64,000 bases of DNA from Streptomyces sp. NRRL S-350 (GTDB lineage Bacteria > Actinomycetota > Actinomycetes > Streptomycetales > Streptomycetaceae), in contig NZ_JOHO01000004.1 in the NCBI RefSeq assembly GCF_000719705.1, positions 124,001-188,000 of the forward strand, in the 5' to 3' direction. The position numbers were made by a program, and so were the translations under genes. Shown one piece after another: positions 17,371-26,353 of this stretch. The notes beneath the pieces are model-generated. The model searched no databases. It was not told the DNA's origin and worked only from the letters and a program-made list of their open reading frames with translations. Within the stretch, counting starts at the first letter, position 1; every line of letters starts with the position of its first letter.

Positions 17371-18381
17371 ATGGAAAAGAGTCGGCCCTCCCGCCCCAGC
17401 GACAGCGTGATCGACGTCACCGACCTGCACCGCCACTACGGCACCGGCGCCACCCGCCACCACGCCGTGCGCGGCGTCGACCTGACCGTCCGGCGCGGCG
17501 AACTGTTCGCCCTGCTCGGCACCAACGGGGCCGGGAAGACCTCCACCATGGAGGTCATCGAGGGTCTGGCCGCCCCCAGCGACGGCACCGTCCGGGTGCT
17601 CGGCCACGACCCGTTCGAGGAGCGCGCCGCCGTCCGCCCCCGGATCGGGATCATGCTCCAGGAGGGCGGCTTCCCCGGCGAGCTCACCGCCGCCGAGACC
17701 GGCCGGGTCTGGGCCGGGATGACCAGCGGCGCCCGCCCGGTCGGGGAGGCGCTGGAACTGGTCGGCCTCGCCCACCGCCGCGACGTGCGCGTCAAGCAGC
17801 TCTCCGGCGGCGAACGGCGCCGGCTCGACCTCGCGATGGCCCTGCTCGGCCGCCCCGAGGTGCTGTTCCTGGACGAGCCCAGCACCGGCCTCGACCCGGA
17901 GGCGCGCGCCGCCGTCTGGCGGCTGGTCCGCGAACTGCGCGCCCAGGGCACCACCGTGCTGCTCACCACGCACTACCTGGAGGAGGCCGAGGAACTGGCC
18001 GACCGGCTGGCCATCATGCACGGCGGCCGGATCGTCACCGCCGGCACCGTCGCCGAGGTGATCGCCGGACGGCCGTCCCGGATCGCCTTCGAGCTGCCCG
18101 AGTACGCCGGGACGGCGCTCCCGCTCCTGGCCCCGGCCGAGGTCGCCGTCGACGGCCGCAAGGTCACCGTGCAGACCGCCGACCTCCAGCGGACCCTCCA
18201 CGACCTGCTCGACTGGGCCCACCGGCACCGCATCGCGCTCGGCGCCCTGGACGCCCGCAGCGCCTCGCTGGAGGAAGCCTTCCTCGCCATCGCCTCCGAG
18301 GCCGCCCAGGCACCGCCGCAGCCGCCCGTCGGCCCCACCGCCCGCACCGCCCGCCGCCGCCTGATCGGATCCGCCCGATGA
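17371..18381 (+). CDS. ABC transporter ATP-binding protein (drug-exporter / DrrA type)
   Basis: A 336-residue ATPase that would energise the permease encoded next. Walker A is ALLGTNGAGKTSTME (about residues 46-60), the signature is QLSGGERRRLDLAMALLG, Walker B is VLFLDEPSTGLDPEA, and the H-loop is TTHYLEEAEELADR. The C-terminal third (after residue 230) is the accessory domain typical of DrrA/CcmA-like exporters. The stop overlaps the permease start by 4 bp (ATGA). A histidine kinase and response regulator follow, a layout often seen when the regulator pair controls the exporter. The substrate is unknown. Confidence 0.92.
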   Translation: MEKSRPSRPSDSVIDVTDLHRHYGTGATRHHAVRGVDLTVRRGELFALLGTNGAGKTSTMEVIEGLAAPSDGTVRVLGHDPFEERAAVRPRIGIMLQEGGFPGELTAAETGRVWAGMTSGARPVGEALELVGLAHRRDVRVKQLSGGERRRLDLAMALLGRPEVLFLDEPSTGLDPEARAAVWRLVRELRAQGTTVLLTTHYLEEAEELADRLAIMHGGRIVTAGTVAEVIAGRPSRIAFELPEYAGTALPLLAPAEVAVDGRKVTVQTADLQRTLHDLLDWAHRHRIALGALDARSASLEEAFLAIASEAAQAPPQPPVGPTARTARRRLIGSAR

Positions 18382-19253
18382 CCACCGCCGCCAACGCCAA
18401 CGCCAACGCCGCCGACGCCACCGACGCCGCCGCCGGACCGCGGAGCACCGCCGGCCCGCGAAGCACCACCACCCGCCGCCTGCTGGCCCTCGGCCGCGCC
18501 GAGGCCACCCTGCTGCGGCGCAACCGCACGGCGCTGTTCACCGCCCTGGCACTGCCGCTGTTCCTGGTCTTCACCCTGCGGGGGACGCTCGCCCAGCAGG
18601 CCGCGCACCACCCCGGGCTGGACGTCGACTCCCTGCTGATCTACGGCTCCGTCGGGATGATGCTGGCCTTCGTCGTCTACTACAACCTGACCGCCGCCTA
18701 CGTCGCCCGGCGCGGCGAGCTGGTCCTCAAGCGGCTGCGCACCGGGGAGGCCCGGGACATCGAGATCCTGCTCGGCACGGCCGTCCCCTCGCTGGCGCTC
18801 GGCCTGCTGATGGCCGCGCTGCTCGGGATCGGCGGCAGCGTCGGACTGCACCTGTCCGTGCCGGTCAACCCGCTGCTGGTGCTCGCCGGCCTGGCACTGG
18901 TCCTGGCCACCATGATCGCCCTGGCCGCACTGTCGAGTTCCTTCACCAAGACCGTGGAGAGCGCCGGCATCACCACCCTGCCGGTCATGCTGGTCATCCA
19001 GCTCGGCTCCGGCCTGTTCGTCCCGCTGGAGGTCATGCCCGCCCGGCTGGCCGACGTCTGCCGCCTGCTGCCGACCACCCCGGCCTTCCAGCTGATCCGC
19101 GTCGGCTGGTTCGGCACCGACGGCTCGGCCGCCGCGACCGGCTTCGCGGGCAGCTGGGGCACCGCCGCCCCGCACCTGGTCACCGGGGTGGTCTGGCTGG
19201 GCCTGGCCATCTGGGGAGCGGTGCGCCACTTCCGCTGGGAGCCCCGTCGCTGA
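18378..19253 (+). CDS. ABC-2 type transporter permease
   Basis: A 291-residue membrane protein. After an Ala/Asn/Thr-rich cytosolic N-terminus (ANANANAADATDAAAG) come about six hydrophobic segments, including ALFTALALPLFLVFTLRGTL, LLIYGSVGMMLAFVVYYNLTAAYV, LALGLLMAALLGIGGSVGL, LLVLAGLALVLATMIALAAL, and the last ready near AIWGAVRHFRWEPRR. The segment QLGSGLFVPLEVMPARLADV is typical of ABC2_membrane proteins of antibiotic-exporter type. ATG 18378 overlaps the ATPase stop, so the two subunits are translationally coupled. Confidence 0.88.
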   Translation: MTTAANANANAADATDAAAGPRSTAGPRSTTTRRLLALGRAEATLLRRNRTALFTALALPLFLVFTLRGTLAQQAAHHPGLDVDSLLIYGSVGMMLAFVVYYNLTAAYVARRGELVLKRLRTGEARDIEILLGTAVPSLALGLLMAALLGIGGSVGLHLSVPVNPLLVLAGLALVLATMIALAALSSSFTKTVESAGITTLPVMLVIQLGSGLFVPLEVMPARLADVCRLLPTTPAFQLIRVGWFGTDGSAAATGFAGSWGTAAPHLVTGVVWLGLAIWGAVRHFRWEPRR

Positions 19254-19366
19254 CGCCCCGTCGCTGACCGCCCGACGGGCAGCCCGGCGCAATCCGAAGG
19301 ACGGGCCGCCGTCCCCCTCTGATAAGAAGGCAGCGACACGCCGATGATCGAACGGGGACCGACTCG

Positions 19367-20596
19367 ATGGACGTCCGGGGGCCGGTCCGCCGGTGGAAGG
19401 GCTACGGCAAGCCCAAGCGCGCCGAACTGTACTTCCGCTGGTCGCTCTACCTGATGGCCTGGATGATGCTGCCGGCGAACCTGCTGGTCAGCGCCTCCGC
19501 CGTGACCATCCCGCACTCGATCACCACCGTCCGGGTCGCCCTGGTCCTCTCGCTCGCCTCCACCCTGGTGACCCTCCGGGCGTACCGGACCTCGCTGGAC
19601 CACCACCTGCAGCGCCCCGGCGAGTACCGGCGCTGGCTGATCGTCAACGCGACGCTGTCGGTGCTCGGCTCCTGGTTCCTCCTGCTGCTCGGCCCGTCCT
19701 CCGGCGGACCGTCACACCCCCAGGGGCCGCCGTTCACCGCGCTGATCACCGCCGCCCTGCTCGGCGCGGCCGTCGGCCCGATGAGCGTGGGCCTGCCCCT
19801 GCGCAGGGCCACGCTCATCGGACTCGGGCTGATGCTGCTGGTCGCCCCCGCGGTGCTGCTGGCCGGCGTCGACCACACCACCACGGTCGGGCTGCTGGCC
19901 GGGACGACGGTCGGCCTGGCCATCCTCGCCGGCAGCTGCCGCAGCTTCGCCTGGGTGACCGCCGTCGTCTGGGAGCTGGACTCCGCCCGCGAGGCGCAGT
20001 CCCGGCTCGCCGTCGCCGAGGAACGGCTGCGCTTCTCCCGCGACCTGCACGACGTGATGGGCCGCAACCTCACCACCATCGCGCTCAAGAGCGAGCTCGC
20101 CGTCCAACTCGCCCGCCGCGGCCGCCCGGAGGCCACCGACCAGATGGCCGAGGTGCAGAAGATCGCCCAGGACTCGCAGCGCGAGGTCCGCGACGTCATC
20201 CGCGGCTACCGCACCGCCGACCTGCACGCCGAGGCGATCGGCGCCCGTGCCGTCCTCCGCGCCGCCGACGTGGCCTGCGAGATCGACCTCGGCGAGGACG
20301 CCGACCGGCTGCCGCCCCCGGTCCAATCGGTGCTCGGCTGGGTCATCCGCGAGGCCACCACCAACGTCCTGCGGCACAGCGAGGCCGGCCACTGCCTGAT
20401 CCGGCTGCACCGGGAGGACGGCCGGGCGGTCCTGGAGCTGGAGAACGACGGCGTGCCCGCCGTCCCGCTCCCCTCCCAGGGCGGTGGCACGGGACTGCGC
20501 GGGCTGCGCGAGCGGCTGGCCGCCCACGACGGCGAGCTGACCGTCCCCGAGGCCGCGCCCGGCACCTTCCGGATGCGCGCCGCGGTCCCGCTCTGA
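19367..20596 (+). CDS. NarL-type sensor histidine kinase
   Basis: A 409-residue membrane sensor kinase. Hydrophobic segments fill residues about 20-215 (YLMAWMMLPANLLVSASAV, VALVLSLASTLVTL, LSVLGSWFLLLLGP, ALITAALLGAAVGPMSVG, LIGLGLMLLVAPAVLLAG, TTVGLAILAGSC). The HisKA_3 phospho-acceptor is in RFSRDLHDVMGRNLTTIALKSEL (H about residue 228). The ATP-binding domain has the N-box IREATTNVLRHSEAGHC and a glycine box SQGGGTGLRGLRERLAAHDGEL. It lies between the ABC exporter and its own response regulator and probably governs that transporter; the signal is unknown. Confidence 0.92.
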   Translation: MDVRGPVRRWKGYGKPKRAELYFRWSLYLMAWMMLPANLLVSASAVTIPHSITTVRVALVLSLASTLVTLRAYRTSLDHHLQRPGEYRRWLIVNATLSVLGSWFLLLLGPSSGGPSHPQGPPFTALITAALLGAAVGPMSVGLPLRRATLIGLGLMLLVAPAVLLAGVDHTTTVGLLAGTTVGLAILAGSCRSFAWVTAVVWELDSAREAQSRLAVAEERLRFSRDLHDVMGRNLTTIALKSELAVQLARRGRPEATDQMAEVQKIAQDSQREVRDVIRGYRTADLHAEAIGARAVLRAADVACEIDLGEDADRLPPPVQSVLGWVIREATTNVLRHSEAGHCLIRLHREDGRAVLELENDGVPAVPLPSQGGGTGLRGLRERLAAHDGELTVPEAAPGTFRMRAAVPL

Positions 20597-20632
20597 GGCC
20601 CGCTCCGAGGGCCGTGCCGGCCGGCCCCGAGG

Positions 20633-20674
20633 CCCGCCCTCGCCCGCTCCGAGTCCCGCCCTCGCCCGCTCCGA
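20633..20674. repeat. 22-bp period tandem repeat, two copies
   Basis: The 20-mer CCCGCCCTCGCCCGCTCCGA occurs at 20633-20652 and 20655-20674, in the 116-bp spacer between the kinase and regulator genes. Confidence 0.65.
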
Positions 20675-20712
20675 AGCCCACTCCGACCCCACGCCACGGA
20701 GGAAGACCGCCG

Positions 20713-21333
20713 ATGACCGACACCGCGCCCGTCCGGGTCCTGCTCGCCGACGACGAGCACCTGATCCGGGGGGCACTGGCCGCGCTGCTCTCGCTGGAGG
20801 ACGACATCGAGGTGGTCGCGCAGGCCGGCTCCGGCCCGGAGGCACTGGCGATGGCGCAGTCGCACCGGCCGGACGTCGCGGTGCTGGACCTCCAGATGCC
20901 GGGCAAGGACGGCATCGAGGTGGCCGCCGAGCTGCGCCGGCTGCTGCCGGACTGCCGCTGCATGATCGTCACCGGCCACGGCCGCCCCGGCTACCTGAAG
21001 CGGGCGCTGGAGGTCGGGGTGCGCGGCTTCCTGCCGAAGACCGTCTCGGCGGCGGACCTGGCCGGCATCATCCGCACCGTGCGGTCCGGCGGCCGGTACG
21101 TGGACCCGGAGCTGGCGGCGGACGCGATCAGCGCCGGGGAGACCCCGCTGACCCCGCGCGAGACGGACGTCCTGGAGCTGGCCGCCGACGGCACCCCGAT
21201 CGCCGAGATCGCCGTGCGGGCCTCGCTCTCCCCGGGCACCGTCCGCAACTACCTGTCCTCGGCTGCCACCAAGCTGGGCGCGGAGAACCGGCACGCGGCG
21301 GTGCGGATCGCCCGCGAGCACGGCTGGATCTGA
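20713..21333 (+). CDS. NarL/LuxR-family response regulator
   Basis: A 206-residue DNA-binding regulator paired with the preceding kinase. The receiver domain has the acidic pair ADDEH, the phospho-Asp in VAVLDLQMPGKDG (about residue 59), and the conserved Lys in FLPKTVSAADL. The C-terminal LuxR-type helix-turn-helix is LTPRETDVLELAADGTPIAEI followed by ASLSPGTVRNYLSSAATKLGAENRHAAVRIA. ATG 20713 follows a GGAGGAAGACCGCCG ribosome-binding site. Likely target: the upstream ABC exporter operon (inference from neighbourhood). Confidence 0.94.
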   Translation: MTDTAPVRVLLADDEHLIRGALAALLSLEDDIEVVAQAGSGPEALAMAQSHRPDVAVLDLQMPGKDGIEVAAELRRLLPDCRCMIVTGHGRPGYLKRALEVGVRGFLPKTVSAADLAGIIRTVRSGGRYVDPELAADAISAGETPLTPRETDVLELAADGTPIAEIAVRASLSPGTVRNYLSSAATKLGAENRHAAVRIAREHGWI

Positions 21334-21366
21334 GTCGCAGCCGTACCCGCGGGCGGCGCGGCGGCG

Positions 21367-22266
21367 TCAGGCCCAGGAGGTCCCGGTCAGCCGCTCGTAG
21401 ACCTCGATGTACTTGGCCCGGGTCTGCTCGACGACCTCGGCCGGCAGCGCCGGCGGCGGCTGCTCGCTGTGGCGGTCCCAGCCGGAGGCCGGCGAGACGA
21501 GCCAGTCGCGGATCAGCTGCTTGTCGAAGGACGCCTGCGAACGGCCCGGCTGCCACTCGTCGGCGGGCCAGTAGCGGGAGGAGTCCGGGGTGAGCACCTC
21601 GTCGCCGATCACCAGCTCGCCGTCCAGCAGGCCGAACTCGAACTTGGTGTCGGCCAGGATGATGCCGCGCTCCCGGGCGATGTCGCGGGCGCGGGCGTAG
21701 ACGTCCAGGGTGGTGCGGCGCAGCAGGGCGGCCGTCTCGGCGCCGATCCGGCGGGCGGTCTCCTCGTAGGGGACGTTCTCGTCGTGCTCGCCGACCTCGG
21801 CCTTGAGCGCCGGGGTGTAGATCGGCGCGGGCAGCTCCGAGCTGTTCTCCAGGCCCTCCGGCAGGGCGATGCCGCAGACCGTGCGGCTCTCGTCGTACTC
21901 GGCCAGGCCGGAGCCGGCCAGGTAGCCGCGGGCGACCGCCTCGACCGGGATCATCTCCAGGCTGCGGCAGACCAGCGTGCGGCCCTTCCAGTCGGCGGGG
22001 GCGCCCGCCGGGACCTCGGTGGAGATCACGTGGTTGGGCACGATGTCGGCGATCCGCTCGAACCACCACAGCGACAGCTGGGTGAGGATGCGGCCCTTGT
22101 CGGGGATCTCGTTCGGCAGCACCCAGTCGTGGGCGGACGTCCGGTCGCTGGCCACCATGACCAGCTCGCCCGTCCCGGTGCGGTAGAGGTCGCGCACCTT
22201 GCCGGTGTGCAGGTGGACCAGGCCGGGCACCTGGACCGGCTCGGGCTTGGTGACAAATCCGCTCAA
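21367..22266 (-). CDS. purC: SAICAR synthetase
   Basis: Phosphoribosylaminoimidazole-succinocarboxamide synthase: joins CAIR and aspartate with ATP in purine synthesis. The 299 residues include GLVHLHTGKVRDLYRTGTGELVMVASDRTSAHDWVLPNEIPDKG at the N-terminus, YLAGSGLAEYDESRTVCGIALPEGL, DTKFEFGLLDGELVIGDEVLTPDSSRYW, and FDKQLIRDWL near the end, all standard. The start is TTG 22266, supported by a TGAGGAC ribosome-binding site 9 nt upstream; the first residues SGFVTKPEPVQVPGL match homologues. The gene converges with the response regulator. Confidence 0.96.
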   Translation of the reverse strand: MSGFVTKPEPVQVPGLVHLHTGKVRDLYRTGTGELVMVASDRTSAHDWVLPNEIPDKGRILTQLSLWWFERIADIVPNHVISTEVPAGAPADWKGRTLVCRSLEMIPVEAVARGYLAGSGLAEYDESRTVCGIALPEGLENSSELPAPIYTPALKAEVGEHDENVPYEETARRIGAETAALLRRTTLDVYARARDIARERGIILADTKFEFGLLDGELVIGDEVLTPDSSRYWPADEWQPGRSQASFDKQLIRDWLVSPASGWDRHSEQPPPALPAEVVEQTRAKYIEVYERLTGTSWA

Positions 22267-22380
22267 GGTGTTCAGTCCTCAGGGGTCGTTCGCGCGCGTG
22301 GGGCACCGCGAAAGGGGAGGTCACTGCCCCCGCAGTCTTTCACGCCCGCCGCTCCCGGTTCCGGTGGAGGCCCCGTCCGG

Positions 22381-23919
22381 TCAGTTCTTGCAGAGCCGGT
22401 CCAGCAGGTTGGCGGTGGCGCGCTGGATCCGCTCGTCGGTCAGGCCGGGGCGGCCCAGCGCCGGCGACCAGGCGAAGGTGCCGGCCGCGAAGACGTACGC
22501 GCCGCTGGGCGCCCGGTACAGCGAGGTCTCCTGGTAGCGGGTGCGGCCGGCCAGGTCCCGGTAGGGCGAGTGCGCCAGCAGCACCCGCTCGGTGTGCTCG
22601 GGCAGCGCCACCTTGGGGTAGTACCGGTCGGCCTCGCCGGCCACCAGCCCCGGCAGCTCGTCGCCCTCCTGCAGGCCGGTGCCGTCCCAGAGCCAGTGCG
22701 CGGTGTGCCGGGCGACCAGCGGGACGGGCGCGGCGACCCGCCCCGAGTACTGCACACCGAGCAGGTGCTGCTCGGGCTCCCCGGCGTCCCGCCACAGCGC
22801 GCTGGCCGCGCCGGCCGCGCCCGCGGCCGGGCTGCCGGGGCCGACCTTCTGGCGCTTGCGGCAGTTGAGCAGCCGGTTCGGCTCGCCGGAGGCGGCGGCG
22901 GTCAGCTCGACCCGCCAGTACATGGTGTTGGCGGACAGGAACACCAGCGAGGTGCCGCCGTCCCGGGCCCGCTCGGCGGCGCGGCGCATCGGCGCGGACC
23001 AGTACTCGTCGTGGCCGGGGAAGACCAGCGCCCGGTGCCGGGACGGGTCGACCAGCCCGGCGTGCAGATCGGTGGCGGTGGCGTAGGAGAGGTCGTAGCC
23101 GTAGCGCTCGGCCCAGCGGATGAAGTCGTACGCGTGGCCGACGTGCAGCGGCAGCCCGGCGGTGGCGTGCGGGCGGTCGAAGGAGACGGTGACGGCCGCC
23201 TCCGGCTCGCCGACCAGGCCGCCCTCGCCGTCCCAGGCGTGGTAGAGGCTGGCGCCGGTGCGCCCGTCCTCGGGGAACAGGTTGTACGCCTGCCAGGTCA
23301 CGTCGGGGAGCACCAGGAGCAGCTCGGCGGCGTGCCCCTGGTCGTCGAAGTCCCGCACGGTGAAGGGGATGTGGCTGCGGTGCAGCATGTCGGCGGTGGT
23401 CAGCACGGCGACGTAGGAGCCGGGCTTCCAGTGCACCGGGACCTGCAGTCGCCAGGAGTGCCACCAGTGGTGGCAGGAGACGGTGCGGTCGGCCACCAGC
23501 GGGGCGGGCTGGGCGAGGCCGGCGATCAGCGGGCTGGACGTCATGTGGCGGGCGCCGTCGCCGCCGTAGTGGCCGATCCGGAAGACGTCCACGGTGAACT
23601 CGCGGGGCGGGTTGACGGTCACGCGGAAGTCGACCGAGCCGCCGGGGCGGATCACGCCGGCCGAGGCGAAGCCCTTGATCTGCTGGTCCACGTCGTTGGC
23701 GCCCTGCGGGGTGCCGACCGAGGGCTTGGGCCGGGCGCCGGCGGTCAGCGGCTGCTGGCCGGGCGCGTCCACCGAGACGTACCAGGGGACGGCGCCCTCC
23801 GCGCCGGCCAGGTACTGGTCCGGGCTGCGCAGCCAGGGCAGCGGGCCCTGGCCGAAGGGGTCGGAGACGCTGTAGGCGTGTGTTCCGGACTCCCAGCGGC
23901 GGTTGAGTTCGGTCCCCAC
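22381..23919 (-). CDS. N,N-dimethylformamidase beta-subunit-like protein
   Basis: A 512-residue protein whose body resembles the large-subunit C-terminal domain of N,N-dimethylformamidase, a domain with a glutamine-amidotransferase-like fold. Recognisable parts are the beta-sandwich PGGSVDFRVTVNPPREFTVDVFRIGHYGGDGARHM, then KPGSYVAVLTTADMLHRSHIPFTVRD, NLFPEDGRTGASLYHAWDG, and ALVFPGHDEYWSAPMRRAAERARDGGTSLVFLSANTMYWRVEL. No signal peptide is visible. GTG 23919 was chosen for the GGAGG sequence 5 nt upstream. Any amidase activity is unproven. In other streptomycetes I recall the same protein between purC and purD. Confidence 0.75.
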   Translation of the reverse strand: MGTELNRRWESGTHAYSVSDPFGQGPLPWLRSPDQYLAGAEGAVPWYVSVDAPGQQPLTAGARPKPSVGTPQGANDVDQQIKGFASAGVIRPGGSVDFRVTVNPPREFTVDVFRIGHYGGDGARHMTSSPLIAGLAQPAPLVADRTVSCHHWWHSWRLQVPVHWKPGSYVAVLTTADMLHRSHIPFTVRDFDDQGHAAELLLVLPDVTWQAYNLFPEDGRTGASLYHAWDGEGGLVGEPEAAVTVSFDRPHATAGLPLHVGHAYDFIRWAERYGYDLSYATATDLHAGLVDPSRHRALVFPGHDEYWSAPMRRAAERARDGGTSLVFLSANTMYWRVELTAAASGEPNRLLNCRKRQKVGPGSPAAGAAGAASALWRDAGEPEQHLLGVQYSGRVAAPVPLVARHTAHWLWDGTGLQEGDELPGLVAGEADRYYPKVALPEHTERVLLAHSPYRDLAGRTRYQETSLYRAPSGAYVFAAGTFAWSPALGRPGLTDERIQRATANLLDRLCKN

Positions 23920-24244
23920 GCGCCCCTCCAGGTGCACTTCCGCCCGGTTGGCACGTGCCCCCCGGATGTGCGTGCGGTCTAATACACCACAGAGTGCTGG
24001 CGCTCCGTCACCCTCCGGTGGCATTTGGTGCGGCGAATCTTGCGCGCCGCCCGGAGGGGGCCTCCAACCTGCGAAGACGACCGGCGGCCGATTCGTCCGG
24101 GGGCGCGTGCGGGGCCCCGAGCGCCCTCCCGGGACGCCCGGGACGCCCGGGGCGCGAGAGCCGCCAGGGCCGCCGGAGCCGCCGGAGCCGTCCCGGATGC
24201 CGGGAGGCACCGGCGAGGCGTCCCGGAGGGTTCCGGGCGGCCGG
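23920..24244. other. 325-bp gap with short GC-rich repeats
   Basis: No gene is visible. At about 24120-24200 there are repeated CGGGACGCC and GCCGCCGGA units. The less GC-rich stretch around 23975-24000 may hold the promoter of the minus-strand gene that ends at 22381. Confidence 0.5.
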
Positions 24245-25828
24245 TCAGAGGCGGACGGGCTTCTCCAGGCGGACGTCGGCGGCGTCCAGCCAGGCCCGCA
24301 GCGGGCCGTCCTGGCCCTGCTCGACGGCCTGGGCCACCGGGCCGGCGAGGTCGGTCCGGCGGACGCCGCCGAGCAGCAGCACCGGGCCGTCCAGCCAGTC
24401 CAGGCCGGGGACGCCGCCCGCGGTGTCCACGGCCGCGCAGCAGACCATCGCGGTGACGTGGTCGACCAGCAGGTCGCGGCCGCTGCGGTCGGGTTCGAGC
24501 AGCGGGGCCGGGGCGGTGGTGCGGGCCAGCTGGGCGGCGAGCGCGGCGGCCAGCTGCTCGCCGTCGCCCTCGGCGAGCCGGACCAGCAGCCGGGTGAGGG
24601 TCGGCGAACCGGGGCGGGCCTGCGGGGCGAGCAGGTCGAGGGCGGCCTGCAGGGCGGCGGCGCCCGCCCGCCAGCCGGCGTCCACCGCGTCGGCCGGGTA
24701 GTCGGCCCACTCCAGCTCGTGCCAGGCTCCGGCCGCCGGACGGCCGAAGAACAGCTCGGCGGCGAGCCGGGAGACCGCCCGGTCGACGGTGCCGGGCTCC
24801 TCCAGCAGGTCGCAGGCGGGGCGGTCGGCGAGCCGGCTGCCGTAGCCGTCGGCCAGCCGGTCGCGGCGGGAGAGCTCGGTGAGGGCGGCGACCACGCCGG
24901 CGTTGAGGTGCGCGGGGTGGCGGCCGAGCCGCCAGGCGGGCAGCGCGACCCGGGTGAGCAGCCGGTCCCAGCCCGCGTAGGCGAGGCCGACCTGCTCCTG
25001 GGCGGCGATCCGCAGGCCGTAGTCGACCGCCCTGGCCTGCTCGGACGCCCAGCTCGCGACCGAGCGCTCCAGCTCGGCGGAGTGGCCGCGGCAGGCGCCG
25101 AGCAGCCGGCGGGTGATCCGCCGGGTGATCCGGTCGGCGAGCCCGGCCGGACCGCGCCGGGGCGGCCGCGGCGGGGCGGCCAGGGTGCCGCCGCCGAGGC
25201 CGGGGGCCGTGCCCTGGCCGGAGTCCAGGCAGGCGTCCAGGCTGCGCAGGAAGCGGCGGGCGGCGGCGATCTCCGGGTCGGCGGAGGCGGCGGTGCCGGC
25301 GACCACCGGGGCGAGCAGGGCGCGCAGCTCACCCGCCCGCATCCACCAGAGGAAGGGCGAGCCGATCACCAGCACCGGGGCCGGCGCGCCTGCGTGCGAC
25401 CGCAGCGGGTGCGGCCGGTGCGGCGGCGGGACGTCCTCCAGCCAGCTGTCGCAGTCCGGGGTGAGGGCGATCGCGGAGGGCGCGGGGACGTCCAGCCGCT
25501 CGGCCAGGTCACCGATCAGCCGGTACAGCTCGGGGGCCTCGGCGCGGTCCAGCGGGACGGCGGGGGTGCGGGGCGGCTCGGCCCGGCGCAGGGCGCGGGC
25601 CGTCAGGGCGGCCACCAGCAGGGTCAGTGCGGCGGCCGCGCAGACCGCCCAGCGGGCGGCGTCCCAGCCGGCCGCGTCGGCGGCTCCGGGAGCGCCGATC
25701 CGGCCGGTGAACCGGCCCGCGAGCAGGACCACCGCCACGGCGGCGGGCAGGACGGCGGCGGCCCGGGCGAGGCCTCGGACCCGCAGGACCGCCTGGGCGT
25801 GAGCGCGCGCGGTGTCGACAGCAGCCAT
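24245..25828 (-). CDS. M48-like membrane protein lacking the zinc motif
   Basis: A 527-residue protein with two N-terminal hydrophobic segments (AAAVLPAAVAVVLLAG and WAVCAAAALTLLVAALTA), then a cytosolic region laid out like the HtpX/M48 peptidases: ELYRLIGDLAERLDVPAP, IALTPDCDSWLED, VLVIGSPFLWWMRAGELRALLAPVVAGTAASADPE. In true M48 enzymes the last element reads ELxAVLAHELGH; here the HExxH histidines are replaced (LLAPVVAG), so it cannot bind zinc there. The remaining half is helical and Ala/Leu-rich. ATG 25828 begins MAAVDTARAHAQAV. It lies between the dimethylformamidase-like gene and purD. A regulatory or scaffold pseudo-enzyme is the simplest inference. Confidence 0.6.
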   Translation of the reverse strand: MAAVDTARAHAQAVLRVRGLARAAAVLPAAVAVVLLAGRFTGRIGAPGAADAAGWDAARWAVCAAAALTLLVAALTARALRRAEPPRTPAVPLDRAEAPELYRLIGDLAERLDVPAPSAIALTPDCDSWLEDVPPPHRPHPLRSHAGAPAPVLVIGSPFLWWMRAGELRALLAPVVAGTAASADPEIAAARRFLRSLDACLDSGQGTAPGLGGGTLAAPPRPPRRGPAGLADRITRRITRRLLGACRGHSAELERSVASWASEQARAVDYGLRIAAQEQVGLAYAGWDRLLTRVALPAWRLGRHPAHLNAGVVAALTELSRRDRLADGYGSRLADRPACDLLEEPGTVDRAVSRLAAELFFGRPAAGAWHELEWADYPADAVDAGWRAGAAALQAALDLLAPQARPGSPTLTRLLVRLAEGDGEQLAAALAAQLARTTAPAPLLEPDRSGRDLLVDHVTAMVCCAAVDTAGGVPGLDWLDGPVLLLGGVRRTDLAGPVAQAVEQGQDGPLRAWLDAADVRLEKPVRL

Positions 25829-26353
25829 ACGGTGCGGCACCCCCTTCGGAGCCCTCGGGTGCCCGGGTACGGGCCCTGAGCCGACTCGAAACGATCAGTT
25901 CCGACCGGGAAGCGGAGGAGTCCGATCCCGGTAGTGCATGCTGCGTGGCGCTACTGCCATTTTCGACGCCCCGGTCCGGGTGGTCGTTCCGGATCGCCCC
26001 GGTTTCCACTCGTCCCGGTGACGCCGCCCGGATTCCGGACGCCCGCGGCCGGTCCGGTGCGAAGCACCCGGGCGACCGCCCGGCCGGACGCCGTCCAGCA
26101 TCCCCCCGCGGAAGCGCCGCTACCCGGCGGCGCCCCCGGCGCGAAAGCCCCGCACGCTGCGATCCAGCGCACCATAAGGCCGGGCGCCCGGTTACGTCAG
26201 CCGGATGCGGGTCCTGTCACCCGATGGGCTGGAATCCGTCCGCCGAACGGTACGTCCGCCCCCGGCACCGCTCCGGCCCCGAAACGCCGGGGGCGCTGCG
26301 CCCATGGGGTTGATTCCCACGGTCCGCAGCGCCCTCGTGGCGGCCGAACTGCC
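25829..26353. other. 525-bp gap upstream of the M48-like gene
   Basis: No gene is recognised; open frames are short and lack start signals. A hairpin near 26291-26334 belongs to purD. The stretch 25870-25990 is slightly less GC-rich and may hold the promoter of the M48-like gene. A GAAGGGGG ribosome-binding site lies 11 nt before ATG 25828. Confidence 0.45.
26291..26334 (-). terminator. Hairpin downstream of purD
   Basis: Stem GGGCGCTGCG (26291-26300) / CGCAGCGCCC (26325-26334) with an inner ATGGGG...TCCCAC pairing; it lies 20 nt past the purD stop codon on the minus strand. Confidence 0.6.

Noticed and set aside
22381..25332. A 983-codon open frame joining the dimethylformamidase-like protein to upstream sequence
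   Set aside because: The upstream half is out of frame with, and antisense-like to, the M48-like gene; it has no homology or start signal and only reflects GC-rich DNA lacking stop codons.
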